Positions 6,401 through 13,915 of a stretch of 64,000 nucleotides of DNA are shown here, one piece after another (positions within the stretch are counted from its first letter, which is position 1; each line of letters begins with the position of its first letter). The stretch is from NCBI RefSeq assembly GCF_006152065.1, contig NZ_VDFW01000011.1:62001-126000 (forward strand). The letters run 5' to 3'. The stretch comes from Amycolatopsis alkalitolerans. Its GTDB lineage: Bacteria; Actinomycetota; Actinomycetes; Mycobacteriales; Pseudonocardiaceae. The notes under the pieces are model-generated. The model was given only the letters and a program-made list of their open reading frames with translations, was not told the DNA's origin and made no database searches. The position numbers and the translations under genes were made by a program.

Positions 6401-7824
6401 TTCGAGGTCAGGCCGGCGGCTTTGAAGTCCGCCTGCTGCTGCGGTTCGCGGAGGTAGTCGCGGAACACCTGTGCGGCGCGGGCCTGCACCTCGTCCACCG
6501 TGTTACCGGCGAGGCCGAGGAACGGGTAGTCGGCGGACGGCGCGGACGCGACCGACTCCGCGGGGGAGCCGACCATGCCGGGCTGCGTGGTCACGAGCCG
6601 GCTGACCCAGTACGAGTTCTCCGGCACCCAGGCCGCGGGGAGACCGCCGATCGTGCTCAGATCGGATTTCCCGGTGAGCGCGTCGAGCACCTGCTGCGAG
6701 GGGATCGCGCGGACTTCGACGTGCACGCAGTGCGCGTGGACGACCGTATTGGCGTTGTTCCAGCGGGTCGCGGCCGCGCTGACCGGTTTCTGCGCGGTCG
6801 GGGTGACCACGACCGAGAGCGTGGAGTTGCCGTCGGTGCAGGCGTTGGCCTGGGCTTCGGCGCGGCTGTTGAGCACGTTGTTGGCCCAGCCCCACGCGAG
6901 CACGCCGACCACCAGGAGTATGGCGAACACCCCGGCGAAGATGGGCCATTTCGCGACCCGCCGCCGGCCGGCGACCTTCCCCATGGCGCGGTGCGTGCCG
7001 GTGCCGGTCGACCGGCCCTCCGTGGCGGGCCTGGCGTCCGACTTGGCGGCCGTGGAGGCGGCCGGAGCGGGTTTGCTCACGGGCCGGTGACCGCCGGTGG
7101 CGGATGCGCGCTCCTCGCTGATCCGGAAGCCGCCCGTGGATCTGGCCCTGCCGACGGGACGATGGCTGCCGGTGGAGGTGGCGCGGCCGTCGGGGACGGC
7201 GGGTTGGTTGCCGGTGGAGGTGGTGCGGTAGGCGCCGCTGGTGGTCGAGGGGCCTTCGGTGACCGCGCGCTGGCTGCCTGTCGAACCCGCGCGATCTTCG
7301 CCAGCCGGGTAAGCGCCGCTTCCGGTGGTGCCGGGCACCGGTCTGAAGCCGCCGGTGGCGCTTGCGCGGCCGTCACCCGTCACCGGCTCGTGGCTGCCCG
7401 TCGAGCTCGCGCGGAAGCCGCCGCTCGCGGCCGCGCGTGCCTCGGGCACGGGTCTGAAGCCGCCGGTCGAGTTCGCGGGGGGCTCGGGGTCGTCTTCGGC
7501 GAAGGCGCGGAACCCCAGTCCATCGTGGACCACGGGATGGGCACCGCTGCTGGTGATCGGGTCGGGGCGGCGGAGACCGGCGGTCGTGCGGTGGGCGTTC
7601 GTGGGGTCTTCGCCCGGCAGGACATTCGCGGGGCGGGGCAGGCCGGCCGTGGTCCGGTTGTCGGGAAGAGGGATCACCTTCGTGTGGTCTTCGGCCGGCG
7701 CGGAGCGCCGCGGACCGTAGCGCAGCGGGGTCGGGGGCCCCACGCGGTTCACCGGGCGCCGGGCTTCGTGCGATCGCTCAGAGAGGCGAGGAGCGGGATC
7801 GTCGTCCCGGCTGTGACGCCCCAT
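6397..7824 (-). CDS. Repeat-rich single-pass membrane protein with substrate-binding-like domain
   Basis: 475 aa. Residues 1-290 are Pro/Gly/Ser/Arg-rich and look disordered; between about 119 and 248 at least ten degenerate units of the type STGGFRPV or STGSHRPV recur every 12-18 residues. A single transmembrane helix covers about 293-313 (WPIFAGVFAILLVVGVLAWG). The outer part (about 325-475) starts like an actinobacterial solute-binding domain (STLSVVVTPTAQKPV) and ends like one (FRDYLREPQQQADFKAAGL), but at about 150 residues it is shorter than a full domain. An AAGGGAA motif precedes ATG 7824. The function is unknown; surface anchoring or sensing is a guess. Confidence 0.78.
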   Translation of the reverse strand: MGRHSRDDDPAPRLSERSHEARRPVNRVGPPTPLRYGPRRSAPAEDHTKVIPLPDNRTTAGLPRPANVLPGEDPTNAHRTTAGLRRPDPITSSGAHPVVHDGLGFRAFAEDDPEPPANSTGGFRPVPEARAAASGGFRASSTGSHEPVTGDGRASATGGFRPVPGTTGSGAYPAGEDRAGSTGSQRAVTEGPSTTSGAYRTTSTGNQPAVPDGRATSTGSHRPVGRARSTGGFRISEERASATGGHRPVSKPAPAASTAAKSDARPATEGRSTGTGTHRAMGKVAGRRRVAKWPIFAGVFAILLVVGVLAWGWANNVLNSRAEAQANACTDGNSTLSVVVTPTAQKPVSAAATRWNNANTVVHAHCVHVEVRAIPSQQVLDALTGKSDLSTIGGLPAAWVPENSYWVSRLVTTQPGMVGSPAESVASAPSADYPFLGLAGNTVDEVQARAAQVFRDYLREPQQQADFKAAGLTSN

Positions 7825-7841
7825 CGGGTGTTCCCTTCAAC

Positions 7842-7894
7842 TGTACGTACATCGTCGGCAAACGCGTTCACCCTAACAGGGGTAGAGCGTTAGG
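7842..7894. promoter_or_regulatory. Two palindromes upstream of the repeat-rich membrane protein
   Basis: The perfect palindrome tgtacgtaca (7842-7851) lies in the leader, and the inverted repeat cctaac-N11-gttagg (7872-7894) lies further up. Both stand in the 107-bp gap before ATG 7824 on the minus strand. They could be regulator sites; no regulator is next door. Confidence 0.3.
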
Positions 7895-7931
7895 AAAATG
7901 TGATCGTGCGGCCAATTTCTAAAACACAGGG

Positions 7932-8810
7932 TCACAGGCGAAGGGACAGCAAATAATCGCACTGTGCAATCAGCCGGTCGCGCAGCGGGGCCGCCTGGCG
8001 GGCGAACTCCGCTTGGCGGCGAGCGTACTCCGCGCGCCCCGCGGGCGTTTCGATGCGTACCGGCCGGTGCCCGAACGCCGAAAGATCGTACGGGCTCGCG
8101 CACATGTCCAGCTCGCGAATCCGGACGGCCAGTTCGAAACAGTCCGCGATCAGCTCGGCCGGGACGAACGGGTCGAGCTTGTAACAAGCCTTGTACAGAT
8201 CCATGTTCGCATGCAGGCAGCCCGGCTGCTCCAGTTCGGGCTGCGTCGCGCGGGTGGGCTGCAGCGCGTTGCGCGGGCGCGCCGGGGCGGTGAAGAACCG
8301 GAACGCGTCGTAGTGCCCGCAGCGGACCTCGAGCGACTCGACGACCTCGTCGGTCCCGGCGCTACCGAGGCGCAACGGCAGCTGGTTGTGCCGGACCTGG
8401 CCCGGATCCTGCCGGTAGACCATGGCCCACTCGTGCAGTCCGAAGCAGCTCAGCCGCGGCGCGCGGCTTGCCGTCTTCTCCAGCAGGGCAAGGAAATACC
8501 GGGCGGTTTGCGCCTTCTTCCCGGTGAACGCCGCAGGGTCGAGCAGCACCCCGCCGCCGGCCTCGACGTAACCGGGGCGCGCCAGGAACCGCCGCGCCTC
8601 GTCGCCGCCGAGTACGACGCCGGGACCGGGCTGCCAGCGTTCGAGATGGGCCGGGCGGAACGAGTAGTACTGGAACAGGAAGTCGAGCACCGGATGCTTC
8701 TCGCCACGCGAGCGGCGGTCGGCGTACGGCCCGGTCCAGGGGCGCACGCGCCGCTGGTGCGCTCGCTCGCGCGCGGTCCATTCCCCAGGCCCCAGCATGG
8801 TTTCCATCAT
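7932..8810 (-). CDS. Conserved actinobacterial protein, often named 3-methyladenine DNA glycosylase
   Basis: 292 aa cytoplasmic protein. Homologues in actinobacteria carry the name 3-methyladenine DNA glycosylase, but I see no helix-hairpin-helix or AAG-type active-site motif, so the enzyme name is unproven. Conserved-looking blocks are HPVLDFLFQYYSFRPAHLERW, FGLHEWAMVY, CGHYDAFRFF and the His/Cys-containing CLHANMDLYK. ATG 8810 overlaps the stop of the upstream CNNM gene (ATGA) and has no Shine-Dalgarno, so it is read by coupling. It is the last gene of a three-gene operon. Confidence 0.8.
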   Translation of the reverse strand: MMETMLGPGEWTARERAHQRRVRPWTGPYADRRSRGEKHPVLDFLFQYYSFRPAHLERWQPGPGVVLGGDEARRFLARPGYVEAGGGVLLDPAAFTGKKAQTARYFLALLEKTASRAPRLSCFGLHEWAMVYRQDPGQVRHNQLPLRLGSAGTDEVVESLEVRCGHYDAFRFFTAPARPRNALQPTRATQPELEQPGCLHANMDLYKACYKLDPFVPAELIADCFELAVRIRELDMCASPYDLSAFGHRPVRIETPAGRAEYARRQAEFARQAAPLRDRLIAQCDYLLSLRL

Positions 8811-9850
8811 GCCGCGACGTGCGTGCCGTCCCGCACCGTGCCCACGTACTCCTCGACGAGATCCTCCAACGCGACGACGCCGACCGCGCGCCCGTCCGGA
8901 TTGAGCACGCGAGCCAGATGCGTGCCCTCCTTGCGCATCGCCGACAGCGCGGCATCGAGCCGGGCGGCCACCGGCAGATCGGTGAGCGCGCGGACCTTGC
9001 TCGCCGGGATGGTCGCCCCCGGCGCCTCGCCGATCTGGTCGAGTACGTCTTTCACGTGCAGGTAGCCGATCAGCTCCCCGGCCGGGGAGCACAGCGGGTA
9101 ACGCGAAAAGCCGGTCTCCGACACCGCCTTCTCGATCTCGCCGACGGTCGGCGCGGGGGAGAGCGTGGTGAGATTCGCCAGCGGCACCAGCACGTCCCCG
9201 ACGGTCTTCGCCACCGAAGACAGCGTCTGGCTCAGCCGCTCGTGCTCGGACTGTTCGAGCAGGCCCTCGCGCCGGGACTCGCTCAGCAGTTCGGCGAGCT
9301 CGGCGGAGGTGTAGGCCGTTTCCAGCTCGTCCTTCGGCTCGACCTTCACCAGGCGCAGCAGGGAGTTCGCGAGGACGTTCAGCAGCCAGATGAACGGGTT
9401 CGCGACCTTCACCCACGCGACGTGCACCGGCACGAGCCACAGCGCGAGCCGTTCCGGATCGGCGATCGCGAGGTTCTTCGGCACCATCTCGCCGATCAGC
9501 ACGTGCAGGATCGTGATGAACGCGAGCGCGATCGCGAACGAGATCGGGCGCACCAGCACGTCCGGGATGCGCAGCAGGTCGAAGAACGCGCCGAGCCGGT
9601 GCGCCACCGCCGGTTCGCCGAGACGGCCCAGCAGCAGCGAGCAGATCGTGATGCCCAGCTGGGCGCCGGCGAGCATGAGCGAGACGTGCCTGCTCGCGTT
9701 GATCACGATCCTCGCCCTGGCCTTGCCCCGCTCGAGCAGCGCTTCGAGCCGGTCTCGCCGGGACGAGATGAGCGTGAACTCCGCACCGACGAAGAACGCG
9801 TTCGCCAGCAACAGGAGCACGACGAGGAACACGGCGAGCCAGTCGTTCAT
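8807..9850 (-). CDS. CNNM/CorC-family membrane protein with CBS pair (second copy)
   Basis: 347 aa. The N-terminal CNNM (DUF21) membrane domain covers about residues 1-190 with the signature ANAFFVGAEFTLISSRRDRLE, and a CBS pair follows (about 200-335, SETGFSRYPL and EDLVEEYVG). The family is linked to Mg2+/Co2+ transport or efflux; older names are hemolysin C or CorC. Unlike the neighbour it lacks the extra C-terminal CorC_HlyC domain. Its ATG overlaps the stop of the upstream paralogue and its stop overlaps the next start, so all three genes are coupled. Confidence 0.92.
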   Translation of the reverse strand: MNDWLAVFLVVLLLLANAFFVGAEFTLISSRRDRLEALLERGKARARIVINASRHVSLMLAGAQLGITICSLLLGRLGEPAVAHRLGAFFDLLRIPDVLVRPISFAIALAFITILHVLIGEMVPKNLAIADPERLALWLVPVHVAWVKVANPFIWLLNVLANSLLRLVKVEPKDELETAYTSAELAELLSESRREGLLEQSEHERLSQTLSSVAKTVGDVLVPLANLTTLSPAPTVGEIEKAVSETGFSRYPLCSPAGELIGYLHVKDVLDQIGEAPGATIPASKVRALTDLPVAARLDAALSAMRKEGTHLARVLNPDGRAVGVVALEDLVEEYVGTVRDGTHVAA

Positions 9851-11172
9851 CGGGCCCCCTCCGCGCCGAGCCGGTGCACGCTCAGCTCGGCGATACGGCG
9901 GCGGTCCATCGTCACCACGGCCAGGTGCCAGCCGTCGATCTGGATACCGTCGCCGGGCTCCGGGATCCTGCCCAGCTGTTCGAGCATGAGCCCGGCGATC
10001 GTCTCGTAGTCGCCTTCCGGCATCCGGAAACCGGTCAGCTCGCGGACCTCGTCGGGCCGCAGCTGGCCGGACACCAGCCAGGTGTCGGTGTCGAGCCGCT
10101 GCGAGGCGGGCGCTTCACCCACGTCGTGCTCGTCGCGGACGTCACCGATGATCTCCTCGACGACGTCCTCGAGCGTCACCAGCCCCGCCGTGCCGCCGTA
10201 CTCGTCGACGACCATCGCCATCTGGAACCGGGAGTCGCGCAGGCGGGAGAGGAGCGTGTCGCCGGGCAGGGATTCCGGCACCGTGGGCACCGGCCGCATC
10301 ACCGAGCCGAGCCGGACCGCGTCGCGTTCGGCGGCCGGGACCACGAACGCCTGCTTGACGTGCACCGCGCCCTGCACGTCGTCGAGATCCTCGCGGTAGA
10401 CCGGGAATCGCGAGAACCCGGTCCGCCGGGCGAGCGCGATGAGGTCGGTGATGGTCTCGTCGGCGGTCAGCGACTCGATCTGCACGCGCGGGGTCATCAG
10501 CTCGTCCGCGGTGCGGCCGCCGAAGCGCAGCGACTTGTCCAGCAGTTCCGCGGTCGAGGTGTCGAGCGTGCCGCTTTCCGCGCTGGAGCGCACGATCGAG
10601 CCGAGTTCCTGCGGGGAGCGCGCCGAGCGCAGCTCCTCCTGCGGCTGCACCCCGAACTTGCGGACGACCCAGTTCGCGCTGTTGTTCATCAGTGCCACGA
10701 GCCAGCGGAACAGCGCCGAGAACCGCGAGTGGTACCCCATGACCGCGCGCGCGGTCTTCAGCGGGCGGGCGACCGCGAGGTTCTTCGGCACCATCTCGCC
10801 GAGGATCATCGACAGCATCGTGGCCAGCAGCAGCGCGATGACCACCGAGGCGCCTTCGGCCACCGGCAGGGAAAACCCGATCGCGGTGAGCACCGGGCGC
10901 ACGAGCCGCCCGATGAGCGGTTCGGCCAGATACCCGGTGACCAGCGTGGTCAGCGTGATCGCGACCTGGGCGCCGGAGAGCTGGTAGGACAGGTGCTGGT
11001 GGGCCTTGCGGACGATCTTCGACCGGCGGTCACCGACCTGGCGGACGTTCGCCTCGACCGTGCTGCGGTCGAGCGCGGTCAGCGAGAACTCCGCCGCGAC
11101 GGCCAGGCCGGTGCCGGCGGTCAGCAGCAGGAAGCCCAGCACGCCGAGGACCGACCACAGAACATCCATCAC
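9847..11172 (-). CDS. CNNM/CorC-family membrane protein with CBS pair and CorC domain
   Basis: 441 aa. CNNM membrane domain (about 1-200, VAAEFSLTALDRSTVEA), CBS pair (about 215-335, RTGFSRFPVY, VDEYGGTAGLVTLEDVVEEIIGD) and a C-terminal CorC_HlyC domain (about 355-435, DYETIAGLMLEQLGRIPEPGD) that resembles the FAD-fold end of transporter-associated proteins. It is the first gene of the operon that contains its shorter paralogue and the glycosylase-like gene. The two CNNM proteins may form a heterodimer, an inference from coupling and domain difference. The start is ATG 11172 or the next codon. The 174-bp region upstream shows no clear signal. Confidence 0.93.
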   Translation of the reverse strand: MMDVLWSVLGVLGFLLLTAGTGLAVAAEFSLTALDRSTVEANVRQVGDRRSKIVRKAHQHLSYQLSGAQVAITLTTLVTGYLAEPLIGRLVRPVLTAIGFSLPVAEGASVVIALLLATMLSMILGEMVPKNLAVARPLKTARAVMGYHSRFSALFRWLVALMNNSANWVVRKFGVQPQEELRSARSPQELGSIVRSSAESGTLDTSTAELLDKSLRFGGRTADELMTPRVQIESLTADETITDLIALARRTGFSRFPVYREDLDDVQGAVHVKQAFVVPAAERDAVRLGSVMRPVPTVPESLPGDTLLSRLRDSRFQMAMVVDEYGGTAGLVTLEDVVEEIIGDVRDEHDVGEAPASQRLDTDTWLVSGQLRPDEVRELTGFRMPEGDYETIAGLMLEQLGRIPEPGDGIQIDGWHLAVVTMDRRRIAELSVHRLGAEGAR

Positions 11173-11346
11173 CGCACCCCCGCCAGGCCCGGACCGGGAT
11201 GGTGATCGTCGGATGAGCCGGGCTCGTCACCCGGCTCGGTACTGTCACTCGGTGATTGCGCGTCGCGCACGGAAAAGGGTCACTCCTCGGCAAAACGGAT
11301 GCGGTGGCGACCATGATACCGGCCGAAGCGGTGACCTGCGGCGGGG

Positions 11347-11916
11347 CTATTCGCCGGGATTCCGTCCGGTGAGCCCGAGCAGGCGCCCGGCGGCGGAGGC
11401 GGATCCCGGAACCGCGACCGGCGGGGCGAAGATGCCGATGCCCTGCCAGGCCTCGATCTGCGGGCCCAGCACCGTCAGCAGCGTCTCGGCGACCTCGGGT
11501 GCGATCGGTTGCGCGGCGCCGATGCCCCGTGCCAGATCCCACGCGTGCACGGCGAGGTCGAGCGTCATTTGCCAGCCGTAGTCGGTCGCGTCGTCGTCAC
11601 CGTAGGACAGGTGCACTTGCCGGTCCGTCGCGCCGGGCTCGGTCCACGCCCGCCGGGCTGCGGCCGACGCGGTTTCCCAGACGGCGACGGGAGCGGAGCC
11701 GAGCACGTCGCCGTCGTAGCGGTCACCGACCTCGGCCAGGGTCTGCCCGGCGAGCAGGTGCGGCACCCACAGTTGCTCGGACACGAGATGGTTGACCAGG
11801 TCCCGTACGGTCCACTCGGAGCAGGGCGTGGCCGCGTCCCACTGGTCGTCCTTGATCTGATGGATGGTGTCGTCGAACTCTCGCAGCGCTTCCCCATGGG
11901 CGTCGAGGAGATTCAT
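11347..11916 (-). CDS. TIGR03086/DinB-like putative mycothiol-associated protein
   Basis: 189 aa four-helix protein of the maleylpyruvate-isomerase N-terminal / DinB superfamily, often mycothiol-dependent and metal-binding. The metal-site histidines appear as NHLVSEQ (about residue 43) and in TLDLAVHAWDLARGIG (about 137-152), with the typical CSEWTVRDLVNHL motif. It starts 9 bp after the stop of the AcnR-type gene, so the two are probably co-transcribed. Mycothiol synthesis is supported in this genome by mshC. The reaction is unknown. Confidence 0.85.
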   Translation of the reverse strand: MNLLDAHGEALREFDDTIHQIKDDQWDAATPCSEWTVRDLVNHLVSEQLWVPHLLAGQTLAEVGDRYDGDVLGSAPVAVWETASAAARRAWTEPGATDRQVHLSYGDDDATDYGWQMTLDLAVHAWDLARGIGAAQPIAPEVAETLLTVLGPQIEAWQGIGIFAPPVAVPGSASAAGRLLGLTGRNPGE

Positions 11917-11925
11917 GACTCCTTT

Positions 11926-12516
11926 CTACTCCACGGCAGCACGAATCCTGTGCCTGCGCACGCTTTCTTCGACGAGATCGAGGACCGGGCCGAGGTTCTC
12001 CGCCGGCAGCCCCATCGCCAGGTGCGACACGAGCCCTTCGAGCACCAGTTCCAGATACGAGGTCAGGACGTCCACGTCGACGTCGTCGCGCAGGTTGCCC
12101 GCCTCGCGCTGGCGCAGCAGGCGCTGGCGCGTCGCGAGGGTGAGCTGCTGCGAGCGCTCGGCCCAGCGGGCGCGGAACTCCGGGTCGGTGCGCAGCCGGC
12201 GCGAGACCTCGAGCCGGGTGCCCAGCCAGTCGGCCGGGTGCTCACTGCCGCCGGCCAGCAGGTCGCGCATGACCTGCACGAGACCCTGCGCGGCCACGAC
12301 GTCGGCCATCCGCGCCGCGTCCTCCTCCGCGAGGGCGAGGAACAGCGACTCCTTGTCGCGGAAATGGTGGAAGATCGCGCCACGGGACAGGCCGGTCGCT
12401 TCCTCCAGGCGCCGGACCGTGGCACCCTCGTATCCGTACCGGGCGAAGCAGACGCGTGAGCCGTCGAGGATCTGGCGCCTTCGTGCGTCGAGATGATCCT
12501 GGCTGACCCTGGGCAT
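11926..12516 (-). CDS. acnR: TetR-family repressor of aconitase type (AcnR-like)
   Basis: 196 aa TetR regulator. The helix-turn-helix region (about residues 12-58) reads YGYEGATVRRLEEATGLSR followed by GAIFHHFRDKESLFLALAEEDAARMA, nearly the sequence of Corynebacterium AcnR, which represses aconitase. The remainder (RTDPEFRARW, LELVLEGLVSHLA) also fits AcnR rather than a generic TetR. In corynebacteria and mycobacteria acnR lies beside acn; here aconitase is about 12 kb away. An AcnR-type operator lies 38 bp upstream of the start. ATG 12516 is the first sensible start. The name rests on recalled similarity, not a search. Confidence 0.83.
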   Translation of the reverse strand: MPRVSQDHLDARRRQILDGSRVCFARYGYEGATVRRLEEATGLSRGAIFHHFRDKESLFLALAEEDAARMADVVAAQGLVQVMRDLLAGGSEHPADWLGTRLEVSRRLRTDPEFRARWAERSQQLTLATRQRLLRQREAGNLRDDVDVDVLTSYLELVLEGLVSHLAMGLPAENLGPVLDLVEESVRRHRIRAAVE

Positions 12517-12553
12517 TCCCAGATCCTGTCACCCGGGGTAGTTCTTACGCAAT

Positions 12554-12569
12554 CCGTACGTACGTACTG
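12554..12569. promoter_or_regulatory. AcnR-type operator between acnR and egtA
   Basis: The complement of this 16-mer is cagtacgtacgtacgg. It agrees with the corynebacterial AcnR box CAGNAC-N3-CGTACTG at 11 of 12 defined positions. It lies 38 bp before acnR and about 100 bp before egtA, in the divergent region, so autorepression is the natural reading. Confidence 0.65.
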
Positions 12570-12585
12570 TGGCGCTCCCGGGATC

Positions 12586-12614
12586 CTGAAAATGTCGTAC
12601 CGCCCGTGTAGCGT
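12586..12614 (+). promoter_or_regulatory. Putative egt operon promoter
   Basis: CTGAAA (12586-12591), 17-nt spacer, TAGCGT (12609-12614), giving a start near 12621 and a leader of about 32 nt before egtA. The -35 box is weak. It is 17 bp from the AcnR-type operator, which would sit just upstream of RNA polymerase. Confidence 0.4.
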
Positions 12615-12652
12615 CCGAAGCCAGGTGCTCCACCGACTGGAACAGGTGTGAC

Positions 12653-13915
12653 ATGACTGCGGTTCGCCACGTCGCGGGCCAAGCCGGGGGTGCGAGCCGG
12701 GTGGCCGCGAAGGTCGTCTCGGATCGTGCCGCCGGTGAGGCTTACGTCGCGTCGGTGTGCTTCAAACACGGCCCACCACGGTTGCTGGGTGTGGAAGTCG
12801 AGTACACCGTGCACTACGCCGAAGACCCCCGAAGACCACTGAACCCCCGACATCTGGCCCGTGCGCTGGGCCCCCACGCCCCGCGCACCCTCGTTCCCGA
12901 CAGTCCCGCGCAAGCACTTCCCGCCGGTTCCCCGCTCACTCTCGAACCGGGGGGACAGGTGGAGATCTCCGCGCTGCCGCAGGAATCCCTGCGTGAGCTC
13001 GAGCGCGTGGTCTCCGCCGATCTCACTTATCTGACCGATCTGCTCGCCCGCGCCGGGTTCGCCCTCGGCGAAACGGGCATCGATCCTCATCGCCCACCGA
13101 CCCGGCTGCTGACCACGGAGCGTTACGCGACCATGGAGCGCCGGTTCGCGCCGATGGGCCCCGGCGGGGTCACGATGATGTGCAGCACCGCGGGGTTGCA
13201 GGTCTGTGTGGACAGCGGCGAGGAGGGCGGGCTGGCGCAGCGATGGGCGGCGGTGCACGCGCTCGGCCCGCCGTTGCTCGCGATCTTCGCCAATTCGCGG
13301 TATCACGCGGGCAGGGACACCGGCTTCGCGTCGGCGCGCTGGCACGCGGTGCTCGGCACCGAGCGCGCCCGTACGTTCGCCGCGGGGCCCACGGCCGATC
13401 CGCCGGCCGGCTGGGCGAGCCGGATCATGGACACCCCGCTGATGCTGGTCCGCCGCGAGGACGCGCCGTGGGACGCGCCCGACGGGCTCACGTTCGCGGA
13501 CTGGGTGGCCGGGCGGGGCGCCGCCGGGCTGCTCGACCCGCCCACGGAGGCGGATCTGGCCTATCACCTCACCACGATGTTCACCCCGGTGCGGCCGCAC
13601 GGCTACCTCGAGGTGCGTTATCTCGACGCGCAGCCGAGGGGCCGCTGGCTGTATCCCGTGGCACTGCTGAGCGCACTGCTCGCCGATCCGTCCACTGTGG
13701 ACGAGGTGCTGGCGGTGTGCGAGCCCGTGCTCGGCGCGTGGGAGCGCGCCGCCCGCGCCGGGCTCGCCGACGAGCGGATCGCCGCGGTGGCAAGGAAAGT
13801 GGCGGACCTGGGCTGCGGCGCGCTGCCGGCCACGGGCCTGCCGGGCGAAAGGATCGACGAGATCGGCGAAGGCGTGCAGCGGCTGGTGCACGCCGGGAGG
13901 GGAAGATCGACGTGA
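12653..13915 (+). CDS. egtA: Glutamate-cysteine ligase EgtA (ergothioneine pathway)
   Basis: 420 aa ATP-dependent ligase of the GCS2 family that makes gamma-glutamylcysteine, the sulfur donor for EgtB. Visible motifs are LGVEVEYTV (substrate-binding Glu region), MCSTAGLQVCVD, and PHGYLEVRYLDAQP near the C-terminus. ATG 12653 begins the four-gene egt operon, with egtB overlapping by 4 bp. Length and motifs match mycobacterial EgtA (Rv3704c). Confidence 0.94.
   Translation: MTAVRHVAGQAGGASRVAAKVVSDRAAGEAYVASVCFKHGPPRLLGVEVEYTVHYAEDPRRPLNPRHLARALGPHAPRTLVPDSPAQALPAGSPLTLEPGGQVEISALPQESLRELERVVSADLTYLTDLLARAGFALGETGIDPHRPPTRLLTTERYATMERRFAPMGPGGVTMMCSTAGLQVCVDSGEEGGLAQRWAAVHALGPPLLAIFANSRYHAGRDTGFASARWHAVLGTERARTFAAGPTADPPAGWASRIMDTPLMLVRREDAPWDAPDGLTFADWVAGRGAAGLLDPPTEADLAYHLTTMFTPVRPHGYLEVRYLDAQPRGRWLYPVALLSALLADPSTVDEVLAVCEPVLGAWERAARAGLADERIAAVARKVADLGCGALPATGLPGERIDEIGEGVQRLVHAGRGRST

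Noticed and set aside
5290-7893. 867-codon plus-strand frame across three genes
   Set aside because: Crosses the XRE, aldo/keto reductase and membrane-protein genes in wrong frames; low-complexity Arg/Pro/Gly product.
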